NCBI GenBank assembly: GCA_947497265.1 | Contig: CANMFP010000002.1 | Coordinates: 310,001 to 374,000, forward strand | Direction: 5' to 3' | Origin: an uncultured Isoptericola sp. | GTDB taxonomy: Bacteria > Actinomycetota > Actinomycetes > Actinomycetales > Cellulomonadaceae | Length of the DNA: 64,000 nt | In this document: one piece after another, positions 24,528 to 35,363 of the stretch | Position numbering within the stretch: the stretch's first letter is position 1 | How the letters are laid out: each line of letters starts with the position of its first letter | Notes under the pieces: model-generated | What the model was told of the DNA's origin: nothing | The model's database searches: none | The model's input: the letters and a program-made list of their open reading frames with translations, nothing else | Position numbers and translations under genes: made by a program

Positions 24528-25187
24528 TCAGCGCCGGTGCGCCGGCGAGGCCGCGAGCGCGACGACGTCACGCGTGGTGCCGGCGACCACGTCCGGCCGG
24601 GCGCCGCCCGACCAGACCCGACCGTGGGACACCCACCCCGTGCGCGTCCCGGCAGCACGACCGACCGCGACGTCGGCGTGGGCCGCGTCGCCGATCATCC
24701 AGACGTCCCGGCGGTCGACGTCGGCGGCCCCGAGGCGCTCGAGGGCGATCTCGACGATCCGCGGGTCGGGCTTGGCCACGCCCTCCTCGCCCGAGACGAC
24801 GACCGCGTCGACGTGCGGCCCCACGTCGCACCGGGCGATCTTGCCGCGCTGCTGCGCCGGGTCGCCGTTCGTGACGATGCCGACGGCGTGCCCGGCGCCG
24901 CGCAGCACGTCCAGCGCGCCCAGCACGGCCGGATAGGCCTGGACGTGCTCGCGGATGCCTGCGCGGAACAGCTCGATGGTCGCCGGTACGTCGTCGGGCA
25001 GGCCGAGCCGGTCGATGACGACCCGGGCGAGGTCCGCCTTGCGCGAGAAGCCGCCGTCGTCGGCGGCGACGATCGCGGCGAGGTCCGCGTCGGTGCCCCC
25101 GTGGTCCGCCACAGCCTGGCCCGCCCAGGTGGCGAACGCGGCGTCGCGGTTCACGAGGGTGTTGTCGAGGTCGAAGAGCCAGATCAC
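24528..25187 (-). CDS. HAD-superfamily hydrolase
   Basis: 219-residue haloacid-dehalogenase phosphatase. Motif I is WLFDLDNTLVNRD (nucleophile Asp6), motif II is VGIVTNGDP, motif III is the Lys in GVAKPDPRIVEIALE, and motif IV is VWMIGDAAHADVAVG. A helical cap lies between motifs I and II, as in subfamily IA. Substrate is unknown; relatives act on phosphoglycolate, pyrimidine nucleotides or sugar phosphates. The start is a GTG at 25187. It is convergent with fadB across about 90 bases that contain a GC-rich hairpin (24465-24488). Confidence 0.85.
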   Translation of the reverse strand: MIWLFDLDNTLVNRDAAFATWAGQAVADHGGTDADLAAIVAADDGGFSRKADLARVVIDRLGLPDDVPATIELFRAGIREHVQAYPAVLGALDVLRGAGHAVGIVTNGDPAQQRGKIARCDVGPHVDAVVVSGEEGVAKPDPRIVEIALERLGAADVDRRDVWMIGDAAHADVAVGRAAGTRTGWVSHGRVWSGGARPDVVAGTTRDVVALAASPAHRR

Positions 25188-25429
25188 GCCTGTACGTTAC
25201 CGACCCGTGTCGTGGCACGGCGCGGGTGGCCGGAGTATGGTCGGAGGAAGGCGGCGCGTTCCGCCTCACCTCCGCCACCGGCGCTCGCGCCGCCGGGACC
25301 ATCGTGCGAGGCACGACGGTGGAGGCAAAGGGGACCTCGAGTGCTCGACGCGTCGGCCAGGACACCGTGTTCCGGTGCGGCACCACGGGCGCGAGCCGCG
25401 GGTGACGCACCCCGAGCACAGGAGTCCTC

Positions 25430-25783
25430 ATGACCTCCCACGAGTCGTTCAAGCGCCGCGTCCGCGAGCGCATGTCCCGCACCGGCGAGCGCTACGCCGC
25501 CGCACGCCGGTCCCTGCTCCCGGAACCACCGCCGTCGGGCGAGGCCGGGCCGGGCTGGGTCAGCCGGCCGGAGGTGTCCGACGCGACGATCAAGGAGAAC
25601 ACCGGCGCGCAGGACCCGGCCCGGCACGGCGTGCTCACGGTGTCCACCGACCCGGTGGGACAGCGCACCCGGATGACGCTCACGCACGAACGGCTGGCGT
25701 CGCCCACGGCGGCGGAGCACTGGCGTGAGTACTGGGGCGAGTGGCTGGCGGCGCTGGCGACGTCCGACGTCCCCGCTGGCTGA
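25430..25783 (+). CDS. Small hypothetical protein with AHSA1-like C-terminus
   Basis: 117 residues. The N-terminus (SFKRRVRERMSRTGERYAAARRSLL) resembles the short helical domain that precedes some actinobacterial SRPBCC/AHSA1 proteins, and the C-terminus (THERLASPTAAEHWREYWGEWLAALA) resembles the last helix of that fold. The core between them is missing, so this could be an internally deleted relative. The 240 bases upstream hold no other gene; an imperfect GC-rich repeat (GGCGGCGCGTTCCGCC, 25251-25266) is the only structure I see. Confidence 0.55.
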   Translation: MTSHESFKRRVRERMSRTGERYAAARRSLLPEPPPSGEAGPGWVSRPEVSDATIKENTGAQDPARHGVLTVSTDPVGQRTRMTLTHERLASPTAAEHWREYWGEWLAALATSDVPAG

Positions 25784-25800
25784 CGCGGCGGCGCCCGGCC

Positions 25801-26634
25801 CTACGGCACCTCCGTGCCGGGGCCGGGCGGCACGTCGTCGTCCTCGCCGAGCGCGTGGAGCACCCACGGCACGAGCGCTTTCGCGGTGCGCCGGTACCCG
25901 AGCGCGCTCGGATGGAAGCGGTCGAGGCTGAACGCCTCCTGCGGGTGGTCGACGAAGAACGGCCCGACGACGTCCGCCAGCGAGACGGGGTACGCACCCG
26001 CCCCGCGCACCGCCACGACCTGCGCCGCGGCGAGCTGCCGGGAGGCACGCGCACCGAGGGCGCGCAGCGGCTGCGGGACCGGGCGCAGCGCACCCAGATC
26101 GGGGCAGGTCCCCACGACGACGGCGCAGCCGAGACCGTGCAGCCTGTCGACGGCCGCGACGAGGTGCCCGACCGACTCCGCGACCGGCACCCGGTGGGTG
26201 ACGTCGTTGCCACCCACCACGACCACGGCGGCGTGCGGCCGGTAGCCGCGTTCCAGGCTGTCGAGCTGGGCGGCCAGCACCGACGACTCGGCACCGACCA
26301 CCGCAGCGACCCGCAGCCTGACGGGGCGCTGCAGGCGCTTCGCGAGGCCACGCGCGATCCGCGCACCCAGGGTGTCCTTGCGACGCTCGGCGCCAAGCCC
26401 CGCGGCGACCGAATCACCGAGCACCAGCAGGTCGAGCGGCGGGCCGCCGTACCTCGTGCGCCAGACGCGGTCGGCGTCCAGCGCCTCCTCGCCGAGGGCC
26501 TTGCCGATCCGCCGCCGGGCGAGCGCTGCCTGACGGCGCAGGAGCTCGGTGGCCGCGACGACCACCGCGGCGGCACCGAGAACAACCGTCAGGGCCGCCA
26601 CGAGAGCCGGTCCCGCGCGATGCGAAAAATTCAT
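25801..26634 (-). CDS. SGNH/GDSL-type esterase, membrane-anchored
   Basis: 277 residues. A hydrophobic N-terminal segment (ALVAALTVVLGAAAVVVAATELL) acts as signal or anchor. The SGNH blocks follow: LVLGDSVAAGLGA (catalytic Ser), VVGAESS (block II Gly region), VVVGGNDVT (block III Asn), and FSLDRFHPSALGY (catalytic Asp and His). It hydrolyses an ester or acetyl group outside the membrane; the substrate cannot be read from sequence. I chose the ATG at 26634 because it places the hydrophobic segment at the usual position; a start at 26685 would add 17 residues. Confidence 0.85.
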   Translation of the reverse strand: MNFSHRAGPALVAALTVVLGAAAVVVAATELLRRQAALARRRIGKALGEEALDADRVWRTRYGGPPLDLLVLGDSVAAGLGAERRKDTLGARIARGLAKRLQRPVRLRVAAVVGAESSVLAAQLDSLERGYRPHAAVVVVGGNDVTHRVPVAESVGHLVAAVDRLHGLGCAVVVGTCPDLGALRPVPQPLRALGARASRQLAAAQVVAVRGAGAYPVSLADVVGPFFVDHPQEAFSLDRFHPSALGYRRTAKALVPWVLHALGEDDDVPPGPGTEVP

Positions 26635-26743
26635 GCTCTCGTTGAAGCAGACCCGTCTGAACAACGGGTGGCGGGACGGTGTCATGCCGACGTCGGGCCT
26701 GCGTCACCGCGCGTCGACCGCCGCGACACCCCATCATGCTCAC

Positions 26744-27844
26744 ATGACGAAGCCACGGACGATGGGTGTCGAGGAGGAGTTCCTGCTGGTGGGCCCGGAC
26801 GGCTCACCGGTGGCCAAGGCCCAGGAGGCGCTCGATGCCTCCGGTCACGACAACCACGACGGCGGCACAGGGGCGCTCGAGCCGGAGTTCATGGAGGAGC
26901 AGCTCGAGACGGCCACCCATCCGCGCGCGTCGCTGTCGGACCTGGCCGCCGAGATCCGTGCCGGTCGCGCCCGTGCGCAGGAAGCCGTGGACCGCGTGGA
27001 CGCCCGCGTGGCCGCTCTGGCCACCTCGCCCGTCGCGTTCACGGGGACCACGGTGTCCAGGCTGCGGTACCAGAAGGCGCGCCACGTCTTCGGGATGACG
27101 GCGCGCGAGCAGCTCACCAGCGGCTGCCACGTGCACGTCGGGGTCGAGGACGACACCGAAGGGGTGGCCGTGATCGACCGGATCGGCCCCTGGCTCGCCA
27201 CGGTGCTGGCGCTGAGCACCAACTCGCCGTTCTGGCAGGGCTCGGACACCGACTACGCGAGCTACCGCTCCCAGGTCTGGACACGGTGGCCGACGGCGGG
27301 GCCGACGCGGGCGTTCGGCTCCCCGGAGGAGTACCACGCCGCCGTCGCGGCGCTCGTCGCCACCGACACGGTGCTCGACCAGAACATGGTGTTCTTCGAC
27401 GCGAGGCTCTCCCCCACCTACCCGACGGTGGAGGTGCGGGTGATGGACGTCTGCCTCGATCCCGACACCACAACGCTCGTCGCCGCCCTGGTCCGTGGGC
27501 TGGTCGAGACCGCCGCACGGGAGGCGGCCGAGGGCGTGACGGAGCCGAGCGCGCCGCCGGAGCTGCTGCGCACCGCCGCGTGGCGGGCCGGCCGCTCGGG
27601 ACTGGCGGGCGACCTCGTCTCGCCACGCACCTGGCGGCCGGCCGGAGCCCACGACGTCGTCGGGCAGCTCGTCGACCACGTCCGCGAGGCTCTGCGGGAC
27701 GCGGACGACCTCGATGCCGTGACCGAGCTGCTCGGCAAGGTCTGGTCGACCGGTGGCGGCGCGGCGCAGCAGCGCGCCTGGTTCGCCGAGACCGGCGACC
27801 TCCACGGCGTCGTCGAGCGGGCGGTGGAGATCACCCACTCCTGA
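26744..27844 (+). CDS. YbdK-type carboxylate-amine ligase (glutamate-cysteine ligase 2 family)
   Basis: 366-residue member of the GCS2 family. It starts TMGVEEEFLLVG, with the acidic metal/ATP motif, and continues LEPEFMEEQLETATHP, ARHVFGMTAREQLTSGCHVHVGV, NSPFWQGSDTDYASYRSQVW and TVEVRVMDVCLDPDTT. YbdK proteins show weak glutamate-cysteine ligase activity; true glutathione synthesis is not expected in this group, which uses mycothiol. The natural substrate is therefore uncertain. The stop lies 10 bases from the convergent dxs stop. Confidence 0.88.
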   Translation: MTKPRTMGVEEEFLLVGPDGSPVAKAQEALDASGHDNHDGGTGALEPEFMEEQLETATHPRASLSDLAAEIRAGRARAQEAVDRVDARVAALATSPVAFTGTTVSRLRYQKARHVFGMTAREQLTSGCHVHVGVEDDTEGVAVIDRIGPWLATVLALSTNSPFWQGSDTDYASYRSQVWTRWPTAGPTRAFGSPEEYHAAVAALVATDTVLDQNMVFFDARLSPTYPTVEVRVMDVCLDPDTTTLVAALVRGLVETAAREAAEGVTEPSAPPELLRTAAWRAGRSGLAGDLVSPRTWRPAGAHDVVGQLVDHVREALRDADDLDAVTELLGKVWSTGGGAAQQRAWFAETGDLHGVVERAVEITHS

Positions 27845-27854
27845 CCCGCGAGCG

Positions 27855-29744
27855 TCAGTCGCGCGCCAGCGCGGCCAGAGCGTCGCGCACCACGTCCTCG
27901 GCACGCAGCCGCTGCGCCGTGACGATCTGGTCCCGGCTGGCGTGGTCGAGGAACGTCACCGGCAGTCCTCGGTGGACGAACGGGGTGCGCACCCCGTGCT
28001 CGGCGGCGCGCTGGGCGAGCATCGCCCCGACGCCGCCGTCGACGACCCCGTCCTCGACGGTGACGACCAGGTCGTGCTCCCCGGCCATCTTGACCAGATG
28101 CTCCGGCACGGGCAGCACCCACGTCGGCGCGACGACGTCCACCTCGAGCCCGTGCGCGGCGAGCGAGTCACCCGCGGCGATCGCCGAGCCGACCATCGAG
28201 CCCACCCCGACGACGAGGACCTTGCGGCCCGCGGGAGCACCGGCGCCGGGGGTGTGGCGCGCGACGACGTCGACGCCTTCCAGCTCCTCGACGGTCTCGA
28301 TCGGGTCGCCGAGCGCGCCCTTGGGGTAGCGCACGACGGTCGGGGCGTCATCGACGTCGACGGCGGTGCGCAGCGCCGAGCGCAGCGTCGCCTCGTCGCG
28401 CGGGGCCGCCAGGCGCAGCCCGGGCACGATGCGCAGCATGGCCATGTCCCACATGCCGTTGTGGCTGGCGCCGTCGTCGCCGGTGATGCCGGCCCGGTCC
28501 AGCACGAACGTGACGCCCGCCCGGTGCAGGGCGACGTCCATGAGGACCTGGTCGAACGCACGGTTGAGGAACGTGGCGTAGACCGCCACGACGGGGTGCA
28601 GCCCCGCGAACGCCATGCCCGCGGCGGACGTGACGGCGTGCTGCTCGGCGATGCCGACGTCGAAGGTGCGGCGCGGGAACTCGCTCGCGAAGGGTGCCAG
28701 GCCGACGGGGTGCAGCATCGCGGCCGTCAGGCACACGACGTCGCTGCGGCGACGGCCGATCTCGACGATCTCGTCGGCGAACACCTGGGTCCACCCGAAC
28801 CGCGACGGCGCGACGGGCAGGCCGGTCTCGGGGTGGATCTTGCCGACGGCGTGGAAGCGGTCGGCGACGTCCTCCTCGGCCGGGGTGTAGCCGCGACCCT
28901 TCTCGGTGATGACGTGCACGATCACCGGTCCGCCGAACGCCTTGGCGCGGCGCAGCGCGGCCTCGGTCGCAGCGGTGTCGTGACCGTCGACCGGGCCGAT
29001 GTACTTCAGACCCAGGTCCTCGAACATGCCCTGCGGCGCGACGACGTCCTTGAGGCCCTTCTTCAGCCCGTGCAGCCACTCGTAGGCGAACCGGCCGGGG
29101 GCACCGGTGCGGTGCAGGGTGCGCTTGCCCCAGCCGAGGAACGCCTCGTACCCCCGGGTGACCCGCAGCGTGTCCAGGTGGTTGGCGACGCCGCCGATGG
29201 TCGGCGAGTACGAGCGGCCGTTGTCGTTGACGACGATCACGAGCCGCCGGTCGGCGTCGGCGGCGATGTTGTTGATCGCCTCCCACGCCATGCCGCCGGT
29301 GAGGGCACCGTCTCCGATGACGGCGACGACGTGGCGGTCGTCCCGCCGCGCGACGGTGTTGGCCTTCGCGATGCCGTCGGCCCACGACAGCGCCGTCGAG
29401 GCGTGCGAGTTCTCCACGACGTCGTGCTCGGACTCCGCGCGGCTCGGGTAGCCGGACAGCCCGTCACGCTTGCGCAGCCCCGAGAAGTCCTGGCGGCCGG
29501 TGAGCAGCTTGTGCACGTAGGACTGGTGGCCCGTGTCGAACACGAACGTGTCGCGCGGCGACGCGAAGGTGCGGTGCATCGCGATGGTCAGCTCGACGAC
29601 GCCCAGGTTCGGTCCGAGGTGCCCACCGGTGCGCGAGACGTTCTCCACGAGGAAGTCGCGGATCTCGGTCGCGAGCTGCCGCGTCTGCGCGGGGCTCAGT
29701 CGTCGCACGTCTGCGGGCGTCTCGATCGTGCTCAGCAGCCCCAT
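27855..29744 (-). CDS. dxs: 1-deoxy-D-xylulose-5-phosphate synthase
   Basis: 629-residue thiamine-diphosphate enzyme that condenses pyruvate and glyceraldehyde 3-phosphate to start the MEP isoprenoid pathway. Motifs: [37 protein letters not shown], the ThDP/Mg motif [20 protein letters not shown]...VIVVNDN, the transketolase central domain [18 protein letters not shown], and [20 protein letters not shown]. The ATG at 29744 follows GGGAGGAACGC, a good ribosome site. It lies in the same relative place as dxs1 near RNase D in mycobacteria, though here other genes intervene. Confidence 0.96.
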   Translation of the reverse strand: MGLLSTIETPADVRRLSPAQTRQLATEIRDFLVENVSRTGGHLGPNLGVVELTIAMHRTFASPRDTFVFDTGHQSYVHKLLTGRQDFSGLRKRDGLSGYPSRAESEHDVVENSHASTALSWADGIAKANTVARRDDRHVVAVIGDGALTGGMAWEAINNIAADADRRLVIVVNDNGRSYSPTIGGVANHLDTLRVTRGYEAFLGWGKRTLHRTGAPGRFAYEWLHGLKKGLKDVVAPQGMFEDLGLKYIGPVDGHDTAATEAALRRAKAFGGPVIVHVITEKGRGYTPAEEDVADRFHAVGKIHPETGLPVAPSRFGWTQVFADEIVEIGRRRSDVVCLTAAMLHPVGLAPFASEFPRRTFDVGIAEQHAVTSAAGMAFAGLHPVVAVYATFLNRAFDQVLMDVALHRAGVTFVLDRAGITGDDGASHNGMWDMAMLRIVPGLRLAAPRDEATLRSALRTAVDVDDAPTVVRYPKGALGDPIETVEELEGVDVVARHTPGAGAPAGRKVLVVGVGSMVGSAIAAGDSLAAHGLEVDVVAPTWVLPVPEHLVKMAGEHDLVVTVEDGVVDGGVGAMLAQRAAEHGVRTPFVHRGLPVTFLDHASRDQIVTAQRLRAEDVVRDALAALARD

Positions 29745-29825
29745 GCGTTCCTCCCACTGGTCATCCGACAACTCTAAGCGCTGTTCGTGACGTCGCTGTG
29801 CGGTCCCGGCGAGAACCGCGCAACG

Positions 29826-29887
29826 GCTGTGGGTGCACGACGCGCCGTGACGGCGTCGGGTCCGACGGCGTGTCGTGCACCCACAGC
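29826..29887. repeat. Long inverted repeat between divergent dxs and guaB1
   Basis: Perfect 16-bp arms, GCTGTGGGTGCACGAC (29826-29841) and its reverse complement (29872-29887), enclose 30 bases that contain a second small palindrome, CGTCGG-GT-CCGACG. Both flanking genes point away from it, so it is not a terminator for either. Confidence 0.8.
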
Positions 29888-29912
29888 GGGGAGGGAGGGG
29901 GTCGCACGATAG

Positions 29913-31463
<1,551 letters not shown>

Positions 31464-31502
31464 CCGCGCACGGCGTCGCGGCGCGCAGGTAGCGTGCGAC
31501 AG

Positions 31503-32207
31503 GTGAGCAGCGATCCCGACCACCGGTCGGCCCGCGAGCAGCTTGCCGCGCTGGCCGACGACGGCACGTTCGCCGGCCCCTGGCGCCACGCCCGCGGTGA
31601 GGTCGACCTGTCGGCCGCCCGCCCCGCCGCCGTGCTGGTCCTGTTCGGCGTGCTGGACGATCTCGCGGCCGACCACGACGCGCAGGCCCTCGCCGTCCAC
31701 CGCGACCTGGACGTGCTCCTGCTGGCGCGTGCGGCGACCCTGCGCTCGCACGCGGGGCAGGTGGCGTTCCCGGGTGGGCGCGTCGAGCCGGACGAGGGCA
31801 TCGTCGAGGCGGCGCTGCGCGAGGCGACCGAGGAGACCGGGGTGGACACCGCCGGTGTGGAGGTCCTCGGCGCCCTGGAGTCGCTGCCGATGCCCGTGAG
31901 CAACCACGTGGTCACCCCGGTGCTCGCCTGGTGGGCGCGGCAGTCCGCCGTGGGCGTCGTCGACCCGGCCGAGTCCGCGCACGTCTTCCGCGCCCCGGTG
32001 GCCGATCTCCTCGACCCCGCGTGCCGTGTCACGACCGTGCTGCGCCAGGGGGGTCGCGCCTGGCGCGGCCCCGGCTTCCGGGTGGACGACGGCGGCACGG
32101 AGCACCTGGTGTGGGGGTTCACCGCCGGCATCCTGGACGCGATGTTCGACCACCTGGGCTGGACCGAGGACTGGGACCGGGCGAACGAGCTGGAGCTCGA
32201 CCGATGA
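31503..32207 (+). CDS. Nudix hydrolase, CoA pyrophosphatase-like
   Basis: 234 residues. The Nudix box [23 protein letters not shown] is complete (GX5EX7REUXEEXGU). Upstream, [17 protein letters not shown] is the LLTKR/SHxGQxxFPGG signature of CoA-diphosphatase (NudL/YeaB-like) proteins, and [14 protein letters not shown] follows. It likely cleaves CoA or a related pyrophosphate. The GTG start at 31503 closely follows a TAGCGT (-10-like), so the message may be leaderless. The next gene begins 11 bases after its stop. Confidence 0.87.
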   Translation: MSSDPDHRSAREQLAALADDGTFAGPWRHARGEVDLSAARPAAVLVLFGVLDDLAADHDAQALAVHRDLDVLLLARAATLRSHAGQVAFPGGRVEPDEGIVEAALREATEETGVDTAGVEVLGALESLPMPVSNHVVTPVLAWWARQSAVGVVDPAESAHVFRAPVADLLDPACRVTTVLRQGGRAWRGPGFRVDDGGTEHLVWGFTAGILDAMFDHLGWTEDWDRANELELDR

Positions 32208-32217
32208 GCGCGGCGTC

Positions 32218-33120
32218 GTGAAGGCCGACCTGGACGTCACGGTGGGCCTCGTGCGGGGACTGCTCGACGAGCAGCATCCTGATCTCGTGGAGCGCCCGCT
32301 GCGCGTCGTGGCGCACGGCTGGGACAACGTCATGCTGCGGCTGGGGGACGACCTCGCGGTCCGCGTGCCGCGGCGGGAGGTCGCCGCTCATCTCGTCGAG
32401 CACGAGCAGCAGTGGCTGGGTGTGCTGGCCCCGCGCCTGCCGGTCGCGGTGCCGGTCGCCGTCCGCGTCGGCCGCCCGAGCCCGGCCCTCGGCTACCCGT
32501 GGTCGTGGTCCGTGGTGCCGTGGGTCGCCGGCGTCCGCGCGGCGGACGTCCCGGTCGGTCGGCGGCGCCGGATCGCCGGGGAGCTCGCCGCCTTCCATCG
32601 GGCGCTGCACCTCCCCGCGCCGTCGGACGCCCCGGTCAACCCGTTCCGCGGGGCACCGATCACCACGCGGGACACGGCCGTGCGCGGCCGCGTCGAGCGC
32701 GGCATCGTGCCCGACGGCGAGGAGGCCCTCGCGCTGTGGTCCCGCCTGGTCGCGGCACCGGCGTGGGACGGGCCGCCGGTGTGGATCCACGGTGACCCGC
32801 ACCCGGGCAACCTCGTGGTGACCGGCGACGGGCCGGACGCCGAGGGCGGCGCGCTCGCCGCCGTCGTCGACTTCGGCGACATGACGGCCGGCGACCCCGC
32901 CACCGACCTGGCCGCCGCCTGGCTCGTGCTCGACGCGCCGGGCCGGGCCACGTACCGCGACGCGCTCTCGGACCGCTACCCGGCCGACGATCCCGTGTGG
33001 CTGCGTGCCCGCGGCTGGGCCCTGACGATGTCGACGTCGATGTTCGAGTCCGGCCCGGAGAACGCCTGGGTGCGCCGCATGGGCGTCGAGGCCCTGCACC
33101 GCGTGCTCGCCGACGCCTGA
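32218..33120 (+). CDS. Aminoglycoside phosphotransferase (APH)-family kinase-like protein
   Basis: 300-residue APH-fold protein. The N-lobe reads [25 protein letters not shown]; the catalytic loop is [13 protein letters not shown] (Brenner motif HGDxxxxN), and the Mg-binding Asp is in [18 protein letters not shown]. These residues are intact, so phosphotransfer is possible, although close relatives are metabolic kinases of unknown substrate rather than resistance enzymes. The GTG start lies 11 bases after the Nudix stop, suggesting a two-gene operon. Confidence 0.83.
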   Translation: MKADLDVTVGLVRGLLDEQHPDLVERPLRVVAHGWDNVMLRLGDDLAVRVPRREVAAHLVEHEQQWLGVLAPRLPVAVPVAVRVGRPSPALGYPWSWSVVPWVAGVRAADVPVGRRRRIAGELAAFHRALHLPAPSDAPVNPFRGAPITTRDTAVRGRVERGIVPDGEEALALWSRLVAAPAWDGPPVWIHGDPHPGNLVVTGDGPDAEGGALAAVVDFGDMTAGDPATDLAAAWLVLDAPGRATYRDALSDRYPADDPVWLRARGWALTMSTSMFESGPENAWVRRMGVEALHRVLADA

Positions 33121-33137
33121 CGGCGCAGACTGGCCTG

Positions 33138-33572
33138 ATGGCCGACCCGGCGCAGGTCCCCCCGGACGTCCGCGAGCTCGTCGATGCCGTCGAGCACCCG
33201 GTGCGCCGGCGCGACGCCGAGACTCTCCTGGACCTCATGTCCCGGGTGACCGGCGAGACGCCGCACCGCGACGGCAGCATCGTCGGGTTCGGGCGGTACC
33301 ACTACGAGTACGCCTCGGGTCGGTCCGGCGACGCCGTGGCTGCGGGATTCGCACCTCGCAAGGCCCGCACGGTCGTCTACCTCATGGACGGGATCGACGC
33401 GCACCACGACGACCTCGCACGGCTGGGGCCGCACCAGCACGGGGTGGGATGCCTCTATCTCAAGGATCTGGAGCAGGTCGACCTGACCGTGCTGGAGCGC
33501 GTCGTGGCGGACTCCTACCGCACGCTCACGGCCGGCACCTACGGCCTGCGTGCCCGGACGGGCGACGCCTGA
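33138..33572 (+). CDS. DUF1801 domain protein
   Basis: 144 residues: VPPDVRELVDAVEHPVRRRDAETLLDLMSRVTGETPH, then SIVGFGRYHYEYASGRSGDAVAAGFAPRKARTVVYLMDG, LGPHQHGVGCLYLKDLEQVDLTVLERVV. This is the DUF1801 (YdhG-like) fold, a small alpha/beta domain seen in proteins of unknown function, some linked to iron-sulfur chaperones. Here it stands alone. Function not assigned. Confidence 0.82.
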   Translation: MADPAQVPPDVRELVDAVEHPVRRRDAETLLDLMSRVTGETPHRDGSIVGFGRYHYEYASGRSGDAVAAGFAPRKARTVVYLMDGIDAHHDDLARLGPHQHGVGCLYLKDLEQVDLTVLERVVADSYRTLTAGTYGLRARTGDA

Positions 33573-33587
33573 CGTCGCACATTTTGC

Positions 33588-33622
33588 AACCCTAGATCTG
33601 CGAGGGTTTAATACCTAGCAGA
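33588..33622. promoter_or_regulatory. Promoter/operator region of the PadR operon
   Basis: A low-GC island just upstream of the PadR gene. It holds AACCCT-9-AGGGTT (33588-33608), TCTGC-16-GCAGA (33597-33622) and a TAATAC -10-like hexamer (33609-33614). Overlapping dyads over a -10 box fit autoregulation by the PadR protein. Confidence 0.5.
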
Positions 33623-33639
33623 CCGAGGGATGGAGACCG

Positions 33640-34014
33640 GTGCACATCGACAAGGACCTCGTCGCGGCCTCCGCGACACCGCTCGTGCTCGGCCTCCTGG
33701 CCGACGGCGAGTCGTACGGCTACGCGATCGCCAAGCGCGTGGCCGAGCTCTCCGACGGTCGCATGGAGTGGACCGACGGCATGCTGTACCCCCTGCTGCA
33801 CCGCCTAGAGCGCAACGGCCTCATCGAGGCGAGCTGGGGCCGCTCCCCTGCCGGACGGCGCCGCAAGCACTACGCGATCACCCCGGCCGGCCGGGAGGCC
33901 CTCGCCGAGCGGCAGGCGCAGTGGCGGGTCGTCAGCGACGCCCTGACCCAGGCCTGGGAGGCCGCGGCCCGCCCGCTGCCGGGCGGCCCGGCCACCGCGG
34001 GGGGGCTCGCCTGA
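33640..34014 (+). CDS. PadR-family transcriptional regulator
   Basis: 124-residue winged-helix regulator. The PadR domain covers residues 1-95: ATPLVLGLLADGESYGYAIAKRVAELSDGRMEWTDGMLYPLLHRLERNGLIEASWG and GRRRKHYAITPAGREALAE. A short C-terminal helix serves dimerisation. Stop and start codons of the next gene overlap (TGATG). PadR genes paired with HAAS-domain membrane proteins are common; the regulator usually controls its own operon. Start is a GTG at 33640. Confidence 0.92.
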   Translation: MHIDKDLVAASATPLVLGLLADGESYGYAIAKRVAELSDGRMEWTDGMLYPLLHRLERNGLIEASWGRSPAGRRRKHYAITPAGREALAERQAQWRVVSDALTQAWEAAARPLPGGPATAGGLA

Positions 34015-35363
34015 TGGACACCGAGCCCTCGCTCGAGACCCAGATCGCGCGGTGGCGCGACTACGTCCACCGGCACCGTGCCATCGCGCCGGCCGACGTG
34101 GACGAGATGGAGGACCACCTGCGCGGACGCATCGCCGACCTCACGGCCACCGGCCTCGACGACGACGAGGCGTTCCTGGTCGCCGTCAAGCGCCTCGGCC
34201 GCCTGGACGCCGTCTCCCGCGAGTTCGCCCGCGAGCACTCCGAGCGGCTCTGGAAGCAGCTCGTCCTCCTGCCCGGGGCTCCCGACGACGGCGCCTCCCC
34301 GGCCGCCCGCCGCGAGCTCGCCGTCGTGCTCGCCCTGGCCGTCGGCGCCGGACTGGCGGTGAAGCTCGGTGCGACCTTCTGGGTCGAGACGGTCCTCCTG
34401 CGCAACGTCGGGCTGCTCGTGGCGCCGTTCCTGGCCGGATACCTCGCCTGGAAGCGGCGCCTGACCGGGCGCACCCTCGGCGCCCTGGGCGCGGCGTTCG
34501 TCGCCCTCGGCATCGTGCTCAACGTGTACCCGTTCGACCCCGCCGGCTCGACGGTCGCCCTGGCCGCCGTCCACGCACCGGTGGTGCTGTGGGCGCTCGT
34601 GGGTCTGGCGTACGCCGGCGGCCGCTGGCGGTCCGCCGACCGCCGCATGGACTTCGTGCGGTTCACCGGCGAGCTGGCCATCTACTTCGCGCTCATCGCG
34701 CTGGGCAGCGCCGTCCTCGTCGGGCTCTGCTTCGGCCTCCTCGGCCTGGCCGGCATCGACCTCGAACCGGTCCTCGAGCGGTGGCTGATGCCGTTCGGCG
34801 TGCCCGGCGCCCTGCTGGTCGCCGCCTGGCTGGTCGAGGCGAAGCAGGAGGTGGTCGAGAACATCGCCCCCGTGCTGACGCGCGTGTTCACACCGCTGAC
34901 GACGGCGATGCTCGCGGTCTCGTTCGTCGCGCTCATCGCGGCGGTCGGACTGACCACCGTCGACCGTGAGCTGCTGATCCTGCTCGACGCGGTGCTGATG
35001 CTGGTGCTCGCGCTGCTGCTGTACTCGATCTCGGCGCGGGATCCGCTCGCACGTCCGGGGCTCTTCGACGCGTTGCAGCTCGCCATGGTGGTGGCGGCGC
35101 TCGCGGTCGACGCCGTGGCCGTCACTGCCATGCTCGCCCGCATCGCGGAGTTCGGCGCGAGCCCCAACAAGGTGGCCGCCCTCGGTCTCAACCTGCTCCT
35201 GGCCGTCCACCTGGTGCAGTCGGGACGGCTCACGCTCGGGTTCTGCCGCCGACGCCGCGGGTTCGCCGCGCTGGAACGCTGGCAGACGAGCTACCTACCG
35301 GTGTACGCGGTCTGGGCCGCCGTCGTCGTGGTGCTGTTCCCGCCCCTCTTCGGCTTCAGCTGA
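34014..35363 (+). CDS. HAAS-domain multipass membrane protein (DUF4153-like)
   Basis: 449 residues. Residues 1-85 form a soluble HAAS-type helical domain (ETQIARWRDYVHRHRAIAPADVDEMEDHLRGRI, VAVKRLGRLDAVSREFAREH), which in related proteins interacts with the PadR partner. About ten membrane segments follow, beginning AVVLALAVGAGLAVKL. The C-terminal two thirds resembles DUF4153. No transport or enzyme motif is visible. The one-base overlap with the PadR gene indicates coupled translation. Function is unknown; a sensor or permease linked to the regulator is one possibility. Confidence 0.8.
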   Translation: MDTEPSLETQIARWRDYVHRHRAIAPADVDEMEDHLRGRIADLTATGLDDDEAFLVAVKRLGRLDAVSREFAREHSERLWKQLVLLPGAPDDGASPAARRELAVVLALAVGAGLAVKLGATFWVETVLLRNVGLLVAPFLAGYLAWKRRLTGRTLGALGAAFVALGIVLNVYPFDPAGSTVALAAVHAPVVLWALVGLAYAGGRWRSADRRMDFVRFTGELAIYFALIALGSAVLVGLCFGLLGLAGIDLEPVLERWLMPFGVPGALLVAAWLVEAKQEVVENIAPVLTRVFTPLTTAMLAVSFVALIAAVGLTTVDRELLILLDAVLMLVLALLLYSISARDPLARPGLFDALQLAMVVAALAVDAVAVTAMLARIAEFGASPNKVAALGLNLLLAVHLVQSGRLTLGFCRRRRGFAALERWQTSYLPVYAVWAAVVVVLFPPLFGFS

